Source: Saururus chinensis (taxonomy: Eukaryota; Streptophyta; Magnoliopsida; Piperales; Saururaceae). Taken from it: 64,000 nt of DNA. The DNA lies in NCBI GenBank assembly GCA_035235625.1, contig CP141149.1, positions 29,691,753 through 29,755,752 on the forward strand, read 5' to 3'. Both the position numbers and the translations under genes were made by a program. Shown here piece by piece: positions 60,690-64,000 of the stretch (the first letter of the stretch is position 1; every line of letters begins with the position of its first letter). The notes below the pieces were generated by a model. That model saw only the letters and a list, made by a program, of their open reading frames with translations. It made no database searches and was not told the origin of the DNA.

Positions 60690-60994
60690 TCAACTAAAAA
60701 TTGTAGGAAGTGCAATTGGTAGATCAACATTGTGGGTAAATCTACAAAGGACGAAATTACTACATTGTGGGCAAGTGTACTTGGCATACCACCATTTTGG
60801 GCAAATGTATGAAAATTGAGTTTCGTCTTTCTAAATGACAAAATTCATGAAATTTTTTATTTATAAAAAATCATGCAGGCGGTAGTGCTTGGATGGTGCC
60901 TGCATAGCGAAAAGGAACACCACATTAGGAATTAAGTTTATCTTTCCATTATTTATGCAATTATATTTTTCAACATTATTTATATATTTTTCCC
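60690..60994. repeat. Foldback family member B (right half)
   Basis: Carries the module words GGACGAAATTACTACATTG and TGGGCAAGTGTACTTGGCA, then the family's right arm ending ATTATTTATATATTTTTCCC at 60994. The matching left arm is missing, so it is truncated. Confidence 0.65.
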
Positions 60995-61282
60995 ACAATG
61001 AAATCATAATTGTTTCAAAATAGGGGGAAATATATAAATAATGTTGAAAAAAATTACCTAAATAATGGAGAAAAAGCTTAATTCCCAATATGGTATTCTA
61101 TTTCACCATGACTAGTGCCTTGTCACGGACCCAGTCTGGACCAATGTTTTAAAAACCAGCTCGGCGACTGACCCGGATTGGTCGCTGGGCTGGGTTGAAT
61201 CGGTTTAACAGGGGCTAACCCGGGTTGACCCATTTTCTTATATTAAATATAATATAAAGTACAAAGTATATACGCAAAATAA

Positions 61283-61349
61283 TCATAACTCAGTGGTAGA
61301 GTGCGCATGTTATTATAAGTATGTCTCGCATTCGAATCCTGCAGTGAGC
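61283..61349 (+). repeat. tRNA-like segment 1 (Pol III A/B boxes)
   Basis: TAACTCAGTGGTAGAGTG resembles a tRNA D-arm/A box, and GCATTCGAATCCTGC, about 30 bases on, resembles a T-arm/B box. A run of T follows (61351-61358). The T stem pairs poorly, so this is a tRNA-derived relic or SINE head, not a working tRNA gene. Confidence 0.5.
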
Positions 61350-61423
61350 AAGTTTTTTTTTCTGGTACGTTATAATATAATATTAAAATAAAATATATAT
61401 AGACATGTATACAACAAAACAAG

Positions 61424-61502
61424 CCCACCCCAGCCCAGTGGGTAAGTATTCTAATGGGCTTCACCACTTCGTGAGTTCGAATCCCGCTTCCACAAAAAAA
61501 AA
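61424..61502 (+). repeat. tRNA-like segment 2 with A-tail
   Basis: CAGCCCAGTGGGTAAGT (A-box-like) and GAGTTCGAATCCC (B-box-like) are about 35 bases apart. They are followed by GCTTCCAC and a run of ten A. This is the layout of a short tRNA-derived SINE. Confidence 0.5.
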
Positions 61503-62727
61503 ATTCATCTTTCATAACTGGTCCAACCCAGTCAGCGGGTCGGCAGTTCAACCGGCCTGGTCATATTGACCCGACCGGATCAACTCAACCCGGAAATCAC
61601 ATTGAACTAGCCCAGTTTGTCAGTCGGATCTAGTTGAACCCAGGCCGGTCCGGGTTTTAAAACAGTGGTCCGAACTCCTTTCCTTGTAAATATCTTTTAA
61701 TAACTTTCTATATGTTTTTATGTATTTTGATTTATTTTTATGTAATCATGCCCGTAGAGCCACTGTGGCTACTACTCTAGCAATATCTAAAAAATCATTT
61801 ATGCTATATAGGGGATGGTAGTATTTGTGTGGTTGGCTCATGTGTTTTTCACCAATTGCTTTGTAAACGCATTAATAGTGAATGCAATTAGTCTTCATGC
61901 TTGTGCTCATTTGTTTCTTTGCAATGTGTCACTCTTGTTCCCCCTACCTCTTGCTTTGCAAAGCCCTTCACACGTAATCCATGCAGCGGCTTGCCAAGCA
62001 AGAACACTTATTGCACTCAAAAGACGTACTTGCTAGGCGGAAGTCGTAAGTGCCGCATAGTAACTTGTCCATTGAGCAGGGTTGTGACAACCTGTGTAGT
62101 TTTTAAAAAAAAATCATGAGTTTCGTACTTTAGAAAGTTGAAACTCAATTTACATAAATTTTGTAAATGACAAAATCATTACACTTGCTCATAATGGTGG
62201 CCTATTGAGTACACTTGCCCACAATGTAATGATTTCGCCCTTTAGAAGGATGGAATCAGTACATTTACCCACAATGGTGGTCTACCAAGTACACTTCCTA
62301 CAAAAAGACCAAATTAATACACTTGCCTACAATAATACTAATTTCATCTTTTAGTATAAATTGAATTTCAACATTCTAAAAGACAAGTCATAAAAAAATT
62401 ATAAAAAAAACCACACATGCGCCAACAGCTGGCGCCTAAATGGTGAAAAGAAATATTATTATGAAAATATTTTTCTCTCTTTGTTATTTGTATAATTATT
62501 GTTTTTTAATATTATTTATATATTTTCCCTTCAAAATATAAATAGGCTACTTTCAATTTTTTTTCCATGCACAACTAACTCCATATAGAAAATGAGAAAG
62601 GATTTGTATAGAATTCTTTCTTTATCCCTTCCTTGAGAAACTTTGGAGAATCCTCCTAGTCCACACATGCATGAAGAGTCTATGGACTATTTTTCTACAC
62701 TTATGCTGTAAGGACTCTCATTTTAAA

Positions 62728-64000
62728 CCAGTTTATTTTAATATTATTTATCGGTTATCGTGTGGTTTAAATATTTTCTGATCAAATTCATTGGTTTTCA
62801 AAAATAAATAGGGCTTCTAAAGGTTTTAAATAAAACTAACTCTACATTTATGAGTTTTAAGTAGTTTTTAGTCAATTTTAAAATTTTGGGATTTTTTCCT
62901 AATTTTTCTAAAAATTAGGGTTTGGCGAGAACCTCTGCGGGCCCCACCGACAAAATTAAGGTTTTTAGACCAAAATGCCCCAGACATCAATAGAAGACAC
63001 TATAAAAATTTTTAGAATTTTTCTAGACCTAATTTTAGGTTAAATTGCCAAATTTTCTGATTTTAGTTAAAAACTTTATTTCTACCCCACATTTCTATTA
63101 GGTATAGCTCAACCTTTCCTATAAAAAGAAATGACTATGTCATTTCCCATTTGGGAATAGGCTAAGCCAAGAGATTTAGAGCCTAATCCCCGATTAGGCC
63201 CGGAAAGGAAATGATTAGAGGTGAGTTTAGCTTAATCTTGGCTTAATCTCTAGGTTTTTTTTTAAACTCTACTTAATCTTGCCTTCCCCCATCTTTTCAA
63301 TCCATTTTGAAAGCATAAAACTATTATTTTACCTCTCTTCTCCAATCCTTAATCTTCAAAATTTTGTTTTCAAGCTTCAAAAGCCCTAGATCTAATGTTT
63401 ACTTTTGGTTTTTCAAAGCTAAATCAAGATTAGTAGTATGTTAACTTAAAATCGTGTTTTTGGAAGGTGTTGGAGGAGATTGAAGGCTCATTCTAGCCCA
63501 AATCAACAAGAAAAGGTAATGATTTCTTCAATCTCAACTTTGGGTAGCAAAAATCTCTATTTTTATGATGTTATTTGAAGTGGGTTTTACTTGATTTATG
63601 CTCTAATGGTGGGTTTACTAAATGCTAATCTTTCATTTCGATTTCTTAGGGTTTTGATTTAGAATGGTTTAGATTAGTGTTCTGAAAGGTTTGATAAGGT
63701 TTTGATAATGTTTGGTGCCATGGATGAAGATTTGAAGGTGTTTTAATGGTGTTTTGGTTTTGATTTTCGAAATAAAGAAGAAGGTCAAAACTGCTTTGTT
63801 GGTGATTGAACAGCCTACCAGGGCGATCGATCAGCAACACTATAGTTTTGACAAATTTCCAGTATAGCCGATCATTAAGATCTTTGATCTTAAACCGGTT
63901 TTTGTTTCACTTTAATTATCGATTATCGTGAGGTTAATATGTTTTCTGATTTATTCGGTGGTTTCAAAGATAGATGGTGTTTCTCATGGTTTTAATCAAA
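62728..64000. repeat. LTR-like segment with direct repeats about 1.16 kb apart
   Basis: 62728-62840 (AAACCAGTTTATTTTAATA, TTATCGGTTATCGTGTGGTT, ATTTTCTGATCAAATTC, GGTTTTAAATAAAA) recurs in diverged form at 63892-64000 (AAACCGGTTTTTGTTTCA, TTATCGATTATCGTGAGGTT, GTTTTCTGATTTATTC, GGTTTTAATCAAA). The second copy runs off the window. The DNA between is a low-complexity AT-rich stretch with no domain. This may be an LTR pair, or an internally repeated LTR. Confidence 0.5.

Larger units (their letters stand above)
60410..60710 (-). repeat. Dispersed repeat copy 2 (inverted relative to 55525-55810)
   Basis: Reverse-complement counterpart of 55525-55810. It differs mainly by the expanded (TG)n tract at 60644-60672 and by scattered substitutions. 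Confidence 0.75.
61142..61667. mobile_element. hAT-like element with two tRNA-like segments inside
   Basis: Termini CAATGTTTTAAAAACC and (reverse complement) CACTGTTTTAAAACCC are inverted repeats. The flanks GTCTGGAC (61134-61141) and GTCCGAAC (61668-61675) agree at 6 of 8 positions, as an old 8-bp duplication would. Subterminal parts are full of GGGTTGACCC and GGTCCAACC-like words. The core holds two segments with tRNA-promoter-like boxes (listed separately). Confidence 0.65.
61023..62529. mobile_element. Foldback family member C-D, disrupted by a ~1-kb insertion
   Basis: A left arm at 61023-61113 (GGGGGAAATATATAAATAAT, ACCTAAATAATGGAG) breaks off after a CACCATGACTAGTG word. The family interior resumes at about 62085 (TGTGTAGTTTTTAAAAAAAA, as in element A's CATAGTTTTTTTTAAAAAAA). 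It continues through inverted modules (TAATGATTTCGCCCTTTAGA, CACTTGCCCACAAT) to a right arm ending ATTATTTATATATTTTCCC at 62529. The simplest reading is one element split by the hAT-like element at 61142-61667 plus extra sequence. Confidence 0.55.
54617..64000. other. Repeat-rich region without intact genes
   Basis: Apart from the elements listed separately, I see only short, undomained frames. 54617-54960 looks like an old GC-rich promoter. 55820-59780 is AT-rich, with two purine- or thymine-rich tracts and no recognisable element ends. 61680-62100 is spacer inside a disrupted foldback element. 62700-64000 looks like part of an LTR-type element. Confidence 0.5.

Noticed and set aside
61283-61349. 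Functional tRNA gene
   Set aside because: A and B boxes are present, but the T stem pairs poorly and no acceptor stem could be formed; kept only as a tRNA-derived relic.

Overview
The window is nuclear DNA of a flowering plant. It has intron-rich plant genes, plant-specific proteins (an RNA-directed DNA methylation factor, an RZ-1-type glycine-rich RNA-binding protein, a nodulin-like transporter), and spacers filled with plant mobile elements: Ty1-copia, LINE, hAT-like, Stowaway-like and foldback elements. I cannot name the species. Exons were joined by hand from GT/AG (once GC/AG) junctions, keeping reading phase and comparing with remembered family sequences. The phases close exactly for the four intron-containing genes; no alignment program was run.

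Layout: all five recognisable genes lie on the minus strand. (1) 4-4044, 5' part of a KTF1/SPT5-like gene, 9 exons, running off the left edge. (2) 9227-11116, intronless nodulin-like/NFD4-like major-facilitator transporter, 629 aa. (3) 17106-21740, RZ-1-type RRM plus CCHC RNA-binding protein, 2 coding exons around a 3.7-kb intron, 299 aa. (4) 23568-32312, WDR3/UTP12 U3 snoRNP WD40 protein, 12 exons, 931 aa. (5) 35481-44724, mRNA export factor GLE1, 15 exons, about 617 aa, with a start codon apparently split by an intron.

From 45 kb rightward the window is a repeat sea with no intact gene. It holds an extremely AT-rich tract with (TA)n arrays, a tandem repeat and a perfect palindrome (45.4-48.3 kb). 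Next is a decayed copia element with a perfect 5-bp target duplication (48448-54154), carrying an inverted extra LTR inside and a MITE in its right LTR. After it come a probable relic of symplekin exon 1 (near 54.5 kb) and about 9 kb of nested foldback, hAT-like and Stowaway-like elements. LTR-like direct repeats lie at the right end.

Four of the five genes, plus the symplekin relic, act in nuclear RNA biology: RdDM, splicing, pre-rRNA processing, mRNA export and 3'-end formation. Nothing suggests coordinated expression, and I treat this as probable coincidence. I found no convincing new multi-gene system. The most unusual items are the split GLE1 start codon, the inversion-like structure inside the copia element, the symplekin relic and the nested foldback family.
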